Notes: a model not told the origin generated them from the letters alone. A stretch of DNA of 64,000 bases from Streptomyces sp. CBMA152 (GCF_014596475.1 NZ_MECJ01000031.1:62001-126000); one strand, 5' to 3'. Shown: positions 53,155-62,026, counted from the stretch's first letter. Translations and numbers: made by a program.

Positions 53155-53178
53155 GTTCTTTATTGCGCAAACGTGCAA
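53155..53178. promoter_or_regulatory. ArsR-type operator copy in the MscS/MgtC interval
   Basis: GTTC-TTTA-TTGCGCAA-ACGT-GCAA: perfect core and right half, weak left half. It is 329 bases from the mscS-like start and 311 from the mgtC-like start, so the controlled transcript is unclear; an unrecognised small gene in the interval 52827-53488 is possible. A minus-strand frame there (VPTEVTGVDRAVAVPRTAEQ) is protein-like but unassigned. Confidence 0.55.
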
Positions 53179-53488
53179 GTATGTGGCTGTGCCGGTCGCC
53201 GACCGCGCACAGACGGTTCCAGGGCCGCCGCACTGCGGCTTTGGAACCGCATCCTCGCGCACTGGCCTTCAGCGGCGCAGTGACGTGCCTGGCGGGAAAG
53301 GGGGCGAGAAGCGATGGACAGCAGTGGTCCCGGTCATCATCGGCCGCCGCTCATCCCGCTCCCGGGCGCCCTGCCGCGTACACGGTAGGTAGTCCTCCAA
53401 GGGGCCCAGTCGCCTCGCCCGGGAGCAGTCCCGAATTCGCCCGCCGGCCGCGGTCCGCCCGCACCTGCCGGTCCCGAGGAGGTGCCCT

Positions 53489-54283
53489 GTGCACGCCCTG
53501 ACCACCCTTGACTTCCTGCTGCGCCTGGCCACCGGCCTGGGCTGCGGAGCCCTGATCGGCATCGAGCGCCAGTGGCGTGCCCGGATGGCGGGGTTGCGCA
53601 CCAACACCCTGGTCGCGCTCGGTGCCACCGCCTTCGTCCTCTACAGCGAGGCTGTCACGGACGCGGGCAGCCCCACCCGGGTCGCCTCCTATGTCGTCTC
53701 CGGCATCGGCTTCCTCGGTGCCGGCGTCATCATGCGCGACGGCGGCGGCATCTCCGGCCTGAACACCGCGGCCACCTTGTGGTGTTCGGCCGCCGTCGGC
53801 GTCATGGCCGCCTCCGGCCACCTCGCCTTCGCCCTCATCCTCACCATCGCCGTGCTCGGCGTCCACGTCCTGCTGCGCCCGGCCGGCCGCCTCCTTGACC
53901 ACGCCCCCGCCAGCGGAACCGATCAGGACACCGAACTCCCCGCGCTCGTCCACATCGAGTGCGACCGTACGGAGGAGTCCCACATCCGCGCCCTGCTCCT
54001 GCAAGCCCTCACCTCCGCAGGACTCGCCCCCACCGCCCTGCGTGCCCACCGCCGCGACAACGCCACCAGCCTGCGCGCCACCGTCACCCTTACCGGCGAC
54101 ATCACCCGCGCCCTGGAACAGGTCGTCGCCCGCCTCTCCCTGGAACCCAGCATCCGCGACCTGCACTGGCACCTGGACGGCGGCGTGGCCCCGGCAGACG
54201 CCGGTACGCCTGAGGAGCGGGCCGCATCAGCCCGGCATCCCGACCCGCGGTCATCGGCGGCCAACTCGCGCTGCGCGACCTGA
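53489..54283 (+). CDS. MgtC/SapB-family membrane protein
   Basis: 264 aa from a GTG at 53489 with GAGGAGG six bases upstream. The N-terminal MgtC domain is clear: LLRLATGLGCGALIGIERQW, RARMAGLRTNTLVALGATAF, VSGIGFLGAGVIMRDGGGIS and GLNTAATLWCSAAVGVMAAS. A fourth helix (FALILTIAVLGVHVLL) follows, then a cytoplasmic ACT-like C-terminal domain (HIRALLLQALTSAGLAPTAL). Family members modulate Mg2+ or membrane energetics, often under low Mg2+ or acid. It is the last gene of the envelope block. Confidence 0.93.
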   Translation: MHALTTLDFLLRLATGLGCGALIGIERQWRARMAGLRTNTLVALGATAFVLYSEAVTDAGSPTRVASYVVSGIGFLGAGVIMRDGGGISGLNTAATLWCSAAVGVMAASGHLAFALILTIAVLGVHVLLRPAGRLLDHAPASGTDQDTELPALVHIECDRTEESHIRALLLQALTSAGLAPTALRAHRRDNATSLRATVTLTGDITRALEQVVARLSLEPSIRDLHWHLDGGVAPADAGTPEERAASARHPDPRSSAANSRCAT

Positions 54284-54607
54284 CAGACACAGGTGAACCG
54301 GTCGCCGGACACCCCCCATGGGGGTGGTTCTCCCCGCCGATGCCCGGGTGTTTCGGCGGCGCATCTGGCATCGCTGGTGGAGGAGTTGGCCGGGCCACGG
54401 ACGGCCGCCGAAGAAGGACGCCGCTTCCAGGCACGGGGCGGGACGAGGAAACGTGCCGCGGGTGCCGGGCCCAGTATCAGTTGGTGTTCGTGGACCGACT
54501 GGTAGCGACGCTGATTCATCTGCGCCGCGATCTGCCTCATGCGCTCCTGGCGGTGCTGTTCGGTGACCTGCAACGTCAAGTTGGGGGAGGCTCTGTGGTC
54601 ACCCGGT
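54284..54607. other. Gap with no recognisable gene
   Basis: About 325 bases between the convergent MgtC-like and CGNR genes. No terminator or gene is evident. Confidence 0.35.
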
Positions 54608-55147
54608 TCATCGACCCTGCTGGCTGCGGTGGGCGGCGACGCGAACACGAGTGCCGCAGCGGGTTGAACAGTAGCGCTGCGGTGAGCGGCGTCCGGTGTC
54701 GATGAAGTAGCGGTCACAGCCGGGTGCTTCACAGCGGCCCCAGGCGCAGTAGCCGCGTTCGCTGAGCCAGAGCGCCAGGGCGAGGGCCGCGGTGCAGAGC
54801 AGCCAGTGGGCCGGTTGCATGTCCTGGGAGGCGCGTGCGTGGAGCGACCAGGGGCGTTGCGGCAGTCGGACCAGGCGGGGCTGGGCGGGGTACTGGTCCA
54901 GCAGTGCGTTGATGGCGTCGGCGGCCTCGTCTTCGTCCTTGATATCCAGGATGCCCGCGATGATTGCGGCCGCTTCACGTAGCTCCTGGATGGGGGCGTC
55001 TGTGAGTTGGAGGGGCGGGTTGCCGTGCCGTTCCACCAGGCCCTTGAGTGCGGCTGCGGTCAGCTCGGTCCCGGCCTGGCCGGTGTTGACCAGGTCGACC
55101 AGAAAGTACAGGCCGCGTGGATTGTCATCGCCGAAGCCCTGGTGCAT
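54608..55147 (-). CDS. CGNR zinc-finger transcriptional regulator
   Basis: 179 aa. The N-terminal ABATE-like stress-sensing domain (LYFLVDLVNTGQAGTELTAA; PIQELREAAAIIAGILDI) is followed by the C-terminal zinc finger CEAPGCDRYFIDTGRRSPQR, YCSTRCGTRVRVAAHR. The CGNR tetrapeptide is CGTR here. Family members are actinobacterial repressors or activators of adjacent redox genes. It is divergent from an FAD monooxygenase across a 104-base spacer with a nested AT-rich palindrome, so it probably controls that gene. Confidence 0.9.
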   Translation of the reverse strand: MHQGFGDDNPRGLYFLVDLVNTGQAGTELTAAALKGLVERHGNPPLQLTDAPIQELREAAAIIAGILDIKDEDEAADAINALLDQYPAQPRLVRLPQRPWSLHARASQDMQPAHWLLCTAALALALWLSERGYCAWGRCEAPGCDRYFIDTGRRSPQRYCSTRCGTRVRVAAHRSQQGR

Positions 55148-55187
55148 GCGTGTCTCCCGCTGCGGGTCGAGATCGTTCGACCCGATG

Positions 55188-55216
55188 GTAACGTCTAAAT
55201 TGGATTTATTCGTTAC
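55188..55216. promoter_or_regulatory. Nested palindrome, candidate CGNR operator
   Basis: GTAACG-TC-TAAAT-TGG-ATTTA-TT-CGTTAC: an inner perfect 5+3+5 palindrome within outer 6-bp arms, all concentric. It is much more AT-rich than its surroundings and lies 40 bases from the regulator start and 36 bases from the monooxygenase start. Confidence 0.65.
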
Positions 55217-55251
55217 GTCGGGTGGTGTCGGCCCGTGAGAGGGGGTTCATC

Positions 55252-56817
55252 ATGGCTGCGTCGCGGACGTCCGTCCTGGTTGTCGGAGGCGGGCCGGTCG
55301 GCTTGACGTTGTCGGCCCTGCTGTCCGGGTACGGGGTGGACCACGTGCTGATCGAGACTCACCGCACGACGTCACGTCACCCCAAGGCCCGGGGTATCTC
55401 GGCCCGTTCCATGGAGATCTTCCGCCGCATGGGCGTGGAGGAACAGGTCCGGGAGGTGGGCCTGCCGGCCGAGCAGATCTCCTTCTATCGCGGTCGTGAC
55501 CTGGTCGATCCGGACTTCGTCCGCACCGGCCTCGCCCAACAGCCCGACCGGAGCGACGAGTACACGCCGTCGCCGGGGATCATCTGCTCCCAGGACGCCC
55601 TGGAACCCGTCCTGCTACGACACGCCGCGGACTTCGCCGGCCCGCGGGTCCGGTTCGGGACCCGCCTGGTCTCCTTCACGCACGACGGCCCGGGCGTACT
55701 GGCCGTCGTCGAGGAAACAGCCACAGGCTCCCGGCACGAGGTGCGCGCGGACTGGCTCGTCGGCTGCGACGGCGCCGCGAGCACCGTGCGCGCCGGAGCA
55801 GGGATCGCCATGAAGGGCCCCACCGGCTTGGGGCGCTACCTGAGCATCCGCTTCGAGGCGCCGCTCGGCCAGGTCGTGGCCGACCGCGCCAGCGCCTCGT
55901 ACTTCCTCACCGCCCCCGGGCGCGGCGGGTTCATGGCCGTCGACAACGACCGCCACTGGATCTACCAGTACCCGCTCACCCCGGACACGCCCGCTGTGGA
56001 CCAGTTCGACCACGGGCGCCTGGCCGGGCTCATCCGCACCGCCGCAGGGATCTCCGACCTGGAGGTAGCGGTCCGCGACGCGATGTCCTGGCGGATGGAC
56101 GCCCAACTCGCCACCGCCTACCGCCGCTCACGCGTGCTGCTGGCGGGCGACGCCGCCCACACCATCCCGCCCACCGGCGGGCACGGCATGAACACTGGCA
56201 TCGGCGACGTGGACAACCTCGCCTGGAAACTCGCGGCCGTCACCACCGGATACGCGGGCGACGCCCTACTGGACAGCTACGAAGCGGAACGCCGTCCCAT
56301 CGCCTGCCAGGTGATTGACATCTCCACCGCCAACGCCCAAAACCGCGCCGGCTACCGCATCGACGACGAACTCCTCCTGACCGCCGCCTACCGCTCCACC
56401 GCCGTCATTGCCGACCCCGATACTGCACCGACGCACACCGTGCTCACCCCGGACGGCTACCGCCCCCGCTGCCATCCGGGACAGCGCGCACCACACGTCC
56501 GCCTCACGGGAGGCGACACCGGCGCGAGATCCACCCTCGACCTCATCGGCCCGGGCTTCACCCTCCTCACCGCGACAGACAGCCCGACCTGGCAACGGCA
56601 GGCCGAAACCGCCCAACAGATGGGCATTCCCCTCACCTTCCAGGCCATCAACACCGCCGGCCAATGGGAGGCCGCTGCCGGGCAGTGGGAGCGCCGGGTC
56701 GGCACCGGTGGCGCTGCAGCCGCAGTCCTGGTCCGTCCAGATGGACACGTGGCCTGGCGCGGCACCGACTCGACAGTGGACTTCCAGGAGATCCTGAGAC
56801 GAGTCCTTTCCCTCTGA
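55252..56817 (+). CDS. FAD-dependent aromatic monooxygenase (PheA/TfdB-like class A hydroxylase)
   Basis: 521 aa from an ATG at 55252 (GAGAGGGGG upstream). FAD-binding motifs: VLVVGGGPVGLTLSALLSGY (GxGxxG, about 8-27), the DG motif ADWLVGCDGAASTVRAGAGI (about 164-183) and the GD motif VLLAGDAAHTIPPTGGHGMN (about 296-315) followed by TGIGDVDNLAWKLAAV. The C-terminal thioredoxin-like domain (LIGPGFTLLTATDSP; VLVRPDGHVAWRG) is typical of polyketide and phenol hydroxylases. It hydroxylates an aromatic ring using NAD(P)H and O2; the substrate is unknown. It is divergent from the CGNR regulator. Confidence 0.95.
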   Translation: MAASRTSVLVVGGGPVGLTLSALLSGYGVDHVLIETHRTTSRHPKARGISARSMEIFRRMGVEEQVREVGLPAEQISFYRGRDLVDPDFVRTGLAQQPDRSDEYTPSPGIICSQDALEPVLLRHAADFAGPRVRFGTRLVSFTHDGPGVLAVVEETATGSRHEVRADWLVGCDGAASTVRAGAGIAMKGPTGLGRYLSIRFEAPLGQVVADRASASYFLTAPGRGGFMAVDNDRHWIYQYPLTPDTPAVDQFDHGRLAGLIRTAAGISDLEVAVRDAMSWRMDAQLATAYRRSRVLLAGDAAHTIPPTGGHGMNTGIGDVDNLAWKLAAVTTGYAGDALLDSYEAERRPIACQVIDISTANAQNRAGYRIDDELLLTAAYRSTAVIADPDTAPTHTVLTPDGYRPRCHPGQRAPHVRLTGGDTGARSTLDLIGPGFTLLTATDSPTWQRQAETAQQMGIPLTFQAINTAGQWEAAAGQWERRVGTGGAAAAVLVRPDGHVAWRGTDSTVDFQEILRRVLSL

Positions 56818-57251
56818 TCCTCCTGATGACGGCACCTGCTGGCGCGGCAGGCGGACGCGGTGCCTCATCTTCTCCAGCTCGATGCCTGCGGCCCTCGCAG
56901 GAGCGTCGCTCCGAGGCCTGCTTGCCAGGGGGCATGGTCGAACTCCCAGGTCAGGACGGGTACTTGCTGACCTTGTGGAATCCGCTGGCCCCGACCCGAC
57001 CACACGCCCCCGACCACGGTCACGATGGGGACACAAAGCCCGTGGTCGGCCCGACCACAGCCCCGACCACGGGTCACCGACCCCGACCAAGTGCGCCTGA
57101 ACCGGGCAGAGTTGCGAAGTGAACGGGGAGGGGGAACTGGCCGCGCGAGCCTAGGAGTGCAGAGAGTGAGGCCGCCGACGGATCGGGCACGCGTCGGCTC
57201 CAGGGGCAGGTGGTGGCAGCCTGCCAAGATCCCCGGCCTCGTCACCCGCGA
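56818..57251. other. Gap with CCCGACCACGG-type inverted repeats
   Basis: About 430 bases between convergent genes. Around 56990-57095 several copies of CCCGACCACGG and its complement CCGTGGTCGGG alternate and could form a large GC-rich stem, likely terminating both flanking genes. No gene or tRNA was recognised. Confidence 0.4.
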
Positions 57252-58262
57252 TCAGCTCTGCGTCTCCTCGCGGCGTCCCATAGCGGCCGCATCGGGTACG
57301 AGGAGCAGCTTGCCGGTGGTACGCCGAGCCTCCAGATCGCTGTGGGCCTGGGCGGCCTCGGACAATGCGTAGCGGCCCGTTATGGTGACCTCCAGCGCCT
57401 TGGAGCGCACCCACTCGAACACATCGGCGGCCCGTCGGAGCAGTTCGGACCGATCGGCGATGAAGTCTCCGAGGCTGGGCCGGATCAGGGTCAGCGAACC
57501 GCCGTGGGCGAGCCGAATGGGATCAAACGGGGGCACGGCACCACTTGCCGCGCCGAAGAGCACGAGATGGCCGCGGGTTCGCAGGCTGGCGAGGCTCGCG
57601 TCGAAGGTGTCCGCGCCGACGCCGTCGAAGACAACCGGCAGTCCCTGACCGCTGTTGAGCCGCCTCACCTCGGCTGCGAGATCGTCGACTGCGGAGGAAA
57701 GGATCACCTCAGCGGCCCCGGCACGCTTCGCCAGCTCGGCCTTCGCCGTGGTCGACGTCGTGCCGATCACCCTGCCGCCGAGATGGGTGATGAGCTGGGT
57801 CAAAAGCAGCCCCATGCCACCAGCAGCCGCATGCACGAGCACCGTGTCGCCCCCCTGAACCGGGTAGGCGTCCTTGACGAGATAGTGCGCGGTCATGCCT
57901 TGGAGGAGCACGGCGGCGGCTGTCTCGAAGCCGATATCGTCGGGCAGCGGCACCAGCCGGGAGGAGTCCACGACGGCCCGCTCGGCATACGTGCCGGGAA
58001 TCTCCACCCAACCGACCCGGTCCCCGACTGCGACGTCAACGACGCCGGGTCCAACTTCGACGACCGTGCCGGCGCCCTCAGCGCCCGGGGTGAAGGGCAG
58101 CGGGAGGCTGTACCGGCCTTCGCGGTGGTAGACGTCGAGGAAGTTGACCCCGGATGCGGCGACCTCCACGACCGCCTCGCCCGGACCCGGCCGCGGCTGG
58201 TCCACCCTGGCCTCCTGCAGCACCTCGGGACCGCCCACTTCGTACACCTGAATCGCTCGCAT
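57252..58262 (-). CDS. NADPH:quinone oxidoreductase (zinc-independent MDR family)
   Basis: 336 aa from an ATG at 58262. The N-terminal GroES-like domain (MRAIQVYEVGGPEVLQEARV; VVEVAASGVNFLDVYHREGR; PFTPGAEGAGTVVEVGPGVV) is followed by a Rossmann domain with VLVHAAAGGMGLLLTQLITH (A/GxxGxxG NADP motif, about 142-161). No zinc-binding Cys cluster is present, as expected for quinone reductases such as QOR. It reduces quinones or enones with NADPH in the cytoplasm. It is a single gene; its 5' end faces the IS1182 element. Confidence 0.95.
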   Translation of the reverse strand: MRAIQVYEVGGPEVLQEARVDQPRPGPGEAVVEVAASGVNFLDVYHREGRYSLPLPFTPGAEGAGTVVEVGPGVVDVAVGDRVGWVEIPGTYAERAVVDSSRLVPLPDDIGFETAAAVLLQGMTAHYLVKDAYPVQGGDTVLVHAAAGGMGLLLTQLITHLGGRVIGTTSTTAKAELAKRAGAAEVILSSAVDDLAAEVRRLNSGQGLPVVFDGVGADTFDASLASLRTRGHLVLFGAASGAVPPFDPIRLAHGGSLTLIRPSLGDFIADRSELLRRAADVFEWVRSKALEVTITGRYALSEAAQAHSDLEARRTTGKLLLVPDAAAMGRREETQS

Positions 58263-58473
58263 GACCCCTCCAATAACGGCTCATCAATAACGGCTCATCC
58301 CCCACCAACCCCGTTGATGGCGATCCGATTCCCGGCAAGCAGACCAGCCCTCCGCCCCCGCCGAGAGCTGAGATGCCTGCTTTGCACCCGGGTCTGGGAC
58401 AGGAGACCGAGGCCGTCAAGGGTCGACGAATGCACCACCCGCCGCTTCCGCACCGCCGTACGGCCACCCACCG

Positions 58474-60348
58474 TAAGTGCCTGAGTCTGTCGGGAATCCT
58501 GTGGGCGGGGTCGCAGTACGGGGGACGACGCGAGTGGTCCGCGAGCTGCTGATGGGCGGCTAGCGCGGTCACGAGTCGGTGGTGGCTGGTTCGAAGAAAT
58601 TTACCTCTCGCGGCTGGGGGCGACGGGACGGTGGAGGGATCCGCCGCACCGGAGGTATCCGAGATGTCTGTCCGTTCCCGATCTGGCGCGTCGATTCCCG
58701 AACTGACGGTGTGGGTCGCCCGCGCCAGCAACCCCAGGGCACCACTGCCATGTGCATCCGTGACCGGCTGGACGGCGTGTGGAGCGAACCCAAGGGACGG
58801 TCGGCCAGGCCTGTCGCCGGCCCAACTGGCCACGGTCTGTGTCCTGCAGTTCCTGCCGGAGCTGTCCGACCGTCAGGCCGCCGAGGCGGTTCGCTGCCGC
58901 ATTGACTTCACATACGCCCTGTCCATGGAGATGGACGATCCAGGCTTCCACCACAGCGTCCTGGCTGACTTCCGCGAACGCCTGGCCGAGACAGGCCGAG
59001 CCGATCAGCTCCTGGAACTCGCCCTGAAACGGATCCAGGCCGCTGGGCTGCTCACCGAACGCGGGCGCCAGCGCACCGACTCCACCCACGTCCTGGCCTC
59101 GGTCCGGGACCTGACCCGGATCGAACTGGTCACCGAGTCGATCCGCGCGGCCCTGGAGGAAATCGCCCGTCTCGCTCCCGAGGAACTGATCGCCCTGGTC
59201 ATCGTCGAGTGGGGGCAGCGCTATGGGCGTGCGGCACGGCTCGGCAAGAACCCCACCCGGCCCAAGACCCGCATCAACTACCTCGGCGAAGACGCTGATC
59301 TGCTGCTGCGCCACGTGGCCTCCCTTCCCCGCGGGCTGCGGGAAGGCCCACGCGTCCAGGTATTACGGCAGATCTTCCTTCAGAACTACTTCCTCGACGG
59401 TCAGGGGCGCATCCGGTGGCGCATGCCCACCGACGCGGGGCTGCCGCCCACGGCCACCGCCATCGTCTCGCCCTACGACGTGATCGCCCGCTATGCCCGC
59501 CGCGGTGACACCCGGTGGAAGGGATTCCTCGCGCACGTCACCGAGACCTGCGACGCCGACGCGGTCAACATCATCACAGACGTCATTACCACCGTGGCAT
59601 CGGGCAACGACGCCCGGACCCTGCCCACGGTCCACACCCGGTTGAAGGGAAGAGGTCTGCTGCCCGCCGAGCATCTGGTCGACGGCGGCTACATCTCGGT
59701 GGCGCACCGCGACCGCGCGGTCCGTGAGTACCAGATCCACCTGGTCGGGCCGGTCAAGGAGAAGATCACCCGCAAGTCCCGCAAAGGCAACGGGTTCGAC
59801 CGCGACGCGTTCACCATCGACTGGGAACGCCAGCAGGTGACCTGCCCGCAGGGCAAGGAGAGCATGAGCTGGGCAGCCCACGCGTCGGTTGCACCCGCCA
59901 TCCACGCGAAGTTCTCGCAGAGGGATTGCAGGCAGTGCTCGGTCAAGGTGAACTGCACCCGCAGTCCCCGCCGCCTGGTGAGCTTCTACCCTCGCGAACT
60001 ACACGACGTCCTCGCCACCGCACGCGCCGAGCAGCAGACACACGCGTGGAAGACCCGGTACGCGATGCGGGCGGGAGTGGAGAGCACGATCAACGAGCTC
60101 GTGCACGGCCACGGAATGCGCCGATGCCGCTATCGCAGCAGAGGAAGGGCCCACGTCCAGCACATCCTCACCGCCATCGCGATCAACGTTGAACGGATCA
60201 GTGCACAGACTCCAGTCGGCACCGAACTCCGCCCCGACAACCAACTGCTTTCCAGAACTTCCTGGACCAAAGAGCCGTCCCACGACCCCGGAAATGGCGC
60301 GCCACCGGCTGACCCCGCCCACAAGGTTCCCGACAGACTCAGGCACTT
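58474..60348 (+). mobile_element. IS1182-family insertion sequence with 38-bp inverted repeats
   Basis: The left end 58474-58511 (starts AAGTGCCTGAGTCTGTCGGG) and the right end 60311-60348 (ends CCCGACAGACTCAGGCACTT) are inverted repeats differing in only 2-3 positions near the middle. Length is about 1.88 kb. It contains one transposase gene, frameshifted as described in the next entry. It inserted between the quinone oxidoreductase and a secreted protein gene, very close to the latter's stop. Confidence 0.88.
58664..60312 (+). pseudogene. IS1182 transposase with N- and C-terminal frameshifts
   Basis: It opens MSVRSRSGASIPELTVWVAR ASNP. Near 58735 the family continuation GTTAMCIRDRLDGVW is in a different frame, and a short in-frame deletion follows before PRDGRPGLSPAQLATVCVLQ. 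From there to about 60225 a long intact DDE core is read: LPELSDRQAAEAVRCRIDFT, ERGRQRTDSTHVLASVRDLT, AEHLVDGGYISVAHRDRAVR, FTIDWERQQVTCPQGKESMS, AMRAGVESTINELVHGHGMR. Another slip near 60230 moves the normal ending TAFQNFLDQRAVPRPRKWRA to a new frame with stop at 60312. It is probably inactive. Confidence 0.85.
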
Positions 60349-60360
60349 GGTGGGGCAGTG

Positions 60361-60879
60361 TTACTGGGTCAGGAGCTTCAGCGTGTCCATGATGATCCCG
60401 AACGTCTTGGGGAAGTTCGTGCGGAGGCTGTCCTGTGCTTCCGCGGAGAGTGCCTGGAAGTCCTTGACGATCTTCTGGGCCGCCTGCAGTACCTCCTGGA
60501 GTGAGGGCAGCTCACCGCCCGTGGGCCGCAGTGAGTTGACCGTTTCGATGACGCTGGTCACAAACGCCTTGGCGTCGGGCACCAGTTTGTCGATATTGCC
60601 CTTCAGTAGGTTCCTGAGTTCTGTCAGGAGGTTGTCGAGCGCGGCGCGGAGGTCGGCCCGGGCCAGGGGGGAGCCGCTTTCCAGGGTGGTCCGGCCGGCT
60701 TCGGATTTCCACCGGGAGAGCTGTTGCATCAGCTGGGTCTCGGCGGCTCGGGGAGCGGACTGCTTGGCCAGGGCGGCGTCTGCGGCGGCGGCCGGCGCCG
60801 CTACCGCGGTACCGAAAACCACCGAAACGCCGATGGCCACCACCAGTCGTGCGCGGGACTTCTTCGCCTTCGAGGACAT
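60361..60879 (-). CDS. Secreted helical protein of unknown function
   Basis: 172 aa from an ATG at 60879 (MSSKAKKSRARLVVAIGVSV). The signal peptide ends AAPAAAA near residue 32. The mature part is entirely helical and amphipathic (TQLMQQLSRWKSEAGRTTLE; LRAALDNLLTELRNLLKGNI; LQEVLQAAQKIVKDFQALSA) with no Cys. No family is recognised; a coiled-coil bundle outside the cell is likely. Its 3' end abuts the inverted repeat of the IS1182 element, so its native terminator may have been displaced. Confidence 0.75.
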   Translation of the reverse strand: MSSKAKKSRARLVVAIGVSVVFGTAVAAPAAAADAALAKQSAPRAAETQLMQQLSRWKSEAGRTTLESGSPLARADLRAALDNLLTELRNLLKGNIDKLVPDAKAFVTSVIETVNSLRPTGGELPSLQEVLQAAQKIVKDFQALSAEAQDSLRTNFPKTFGIIMDTLKLLTQ

Positions 60880-61248
60880 GTGCCGCTCCATCTCTGAGAC
60901 AGTCCAGACCGGCTGAGCCAACGCCCGTGCTCCGGCCGGTGCCGCCGGTCACCGGCGCCACCTTGGCCAACCTCGCACCGTCACCAACCGGTGGCATCCA
61001 GAACGCACCCATGCGGGGTAGCGGAGCGCACGGGCGCCTGAGGGGAGGACGACGAGGGATACGCGGCCGGATGGTCGGGCTGCTGCGGCGAATGGCTGTG
61101 ACCAGCCTGAACTGTCGGTTCCTCATGCCATGCTGACCACGATCAGGGGCGACGGGGCGAGGGAGAGACGGCGAGGGGGGCTCAGTACTACGGCTACGGC
61201 GCCGACAGCGAGAACGGCGACCGCATCGACGACCCCTCCGAGGACGCG
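60880..61248. other. Gap; includes coding-like sequence just before 61249
   Basis: About 370 bases. From 61180 to 61248 the plus strand reads AQYYGYGADSENGDRIDDPS and EDA in frame with the next gene, but no start codon precedes it. The rest is featureless. Confidence 0.35.
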
Positions 61249-61509
61249 GTGTTCATGATGATCAGCGACCTCAACGACTTCGACAACACCTTCGTGGTCG
61301 TCCAGCCCGACGAGGACGACCCCGCCTGGTTCGTCTCCGTGGCTGTCCTCGATGACGGCGGTTACGAGATCGTCCGCCGTGACAGCACCCGCAACGAGCA
61401 CGAGGTCACCACGGCGACCAGCATCGACCACATCGCCCGCGACCTCACCATCTGGATGGCCGCCCGCGACTTCCCAGGACGGCCAACCACGCAGGTCAAC
61501 GACTTCTGA
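61249..61509 (+). CDS. Small acidic conserved hypothetical protein, possibly 5'-truncated
   Basis: 86 aa from a GTG at 61249: the initiator, then FMMISDLNDFDNTFVVVQPD, EDDPAWFVSVAVLDDGGYEI, VRRDSTRNEHEVTTATSIDH and IARDLTIWMAARDFPGRPTT. The protein-like sequence continues 23 residues upstream in frame (to about 61180) but has no ATG/GTG there, so the natural start may have been lost by mutation. It is not assigned to a named family. A strong terminator follows immediately. Confidence 0.65.
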   Translation: MFMMISDLNDFDNTFVVVQPDEDDPAWFVSVAVLDDGGYEIVRRDSTRNEHEVTTATSIDHIARDLTIWMAARDFPGRPTTQVNDF

Positions 61510-61541
61510 GGGCCGCCCCCCAACTCTTTGGGGGCGGCCCT
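61509..61541 (+). terminator. Strong hairpin terminator
   Basis: AGGGCCGCCCCC (61509-61520) and GGGGGCGGCCCT (61530-61541) form a perfect 12-bp stem with a 9-base loop. It overlaps the stop of the upstream gene and faces the small minus-strand gene ending at 61597. Confidence 0.85.
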
Positions 61542-61596
61542 TGTGGTGTGTCGCGGTGGGTCGTCTGGCGGTTGTCCAGACGTGCTCCTGCTCGGG

Positions 61597-61770
61597 TCAG
61601 GCGGGGTGGGCTGCGTCGCGTGTGCACAGGGTGCATACGTATTTGCGGCGCAGTACGAGCCGCATGGCTGCCGGGTCTTTGTGGACTGGGCATAGCCAGG
61701 ACAGTTCGGAGCGCTCGGGCAGGTCGCGTTTGATGAACGCGCCGACGCCCTTCCACGGCTTCTTACCCAT
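61597..61770 (-). CDS. Small zinc-ribbon-like protein (57 aa)
   Basis: 57 aa from an ATG at 61770 to TGA at 61597: MGKKPWKGVGAFIKRDLPER, then SELSWLCPVHKDPAAMRLVL, then RRKYVCTLCTRDAAHPA. CPVH and CTLC, 17 residues apart, look like a zinc ribbon. Its start overlaps the stop of the 36-aa gene upstream (ATGGGTAA), indicating translational coupling. No family is known to me. Confidence 0.6.
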   Translation of the reverse strand: MGKKPWKGVGAFIKRDLPERSELSWLCPVHKDPAAMRLVLRRKYVCTLCTRDAAHPA

Positions 61771-61873
61771 TGTCGTCGTCTGAGTCGTCCGGCTCGGGCT
61801 CGGGCTCGGCGGGGGTGATGATTTCCTGCTCGTACACGTCGTACCCGTTCACCTCGTCGTTCTTGCCGCTCAT
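61763..61873 (-). CDS. Very small acidic protein (36 aa)
   Basis: 36 aa from an ATG at 61873 with a strong GAAGGAGA ribosome site: MSGKNDEVNGYDVYEQEIIT then PAEPEPEPDDSDDDNG. It is highly acidic and has no Cys. Its TAA overlaps the start of the 57-aa gene. The layout would suit a RiPP precursor or an antirestriction-like peptide, but nothing else supports either reading. Confidence 0.55.
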   Translation of the reverse strand: MSGKNDEVNGYDVYEQEIITPAEPEPEPDDSDDDNG

Positions 61874-62026
61874 GGCGGACTCTCCTTCAGTTGTAGCGAG
61901 TTGGGGTGGTTCTGGGGACCCCGCCCGGCCGTCTCCGCTTCACGGGGCGTGCGACCGGGCGGGGCCGTGGCCCGCTCTCTGCCGGGGACCACGGCCAAGG
62001 GGACCGTTCGGCAGGGAGCGGGAGTC

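Noticed and set aside
56990..57095. CCCGACCACGG repeats considered as a CRISPR array or tRNA
   Set aside because: Units are inverted rather than regularly spaced direct repeats with unique spacers, and no cloverleaf can be drawn; a terminator-like stem is more likely.
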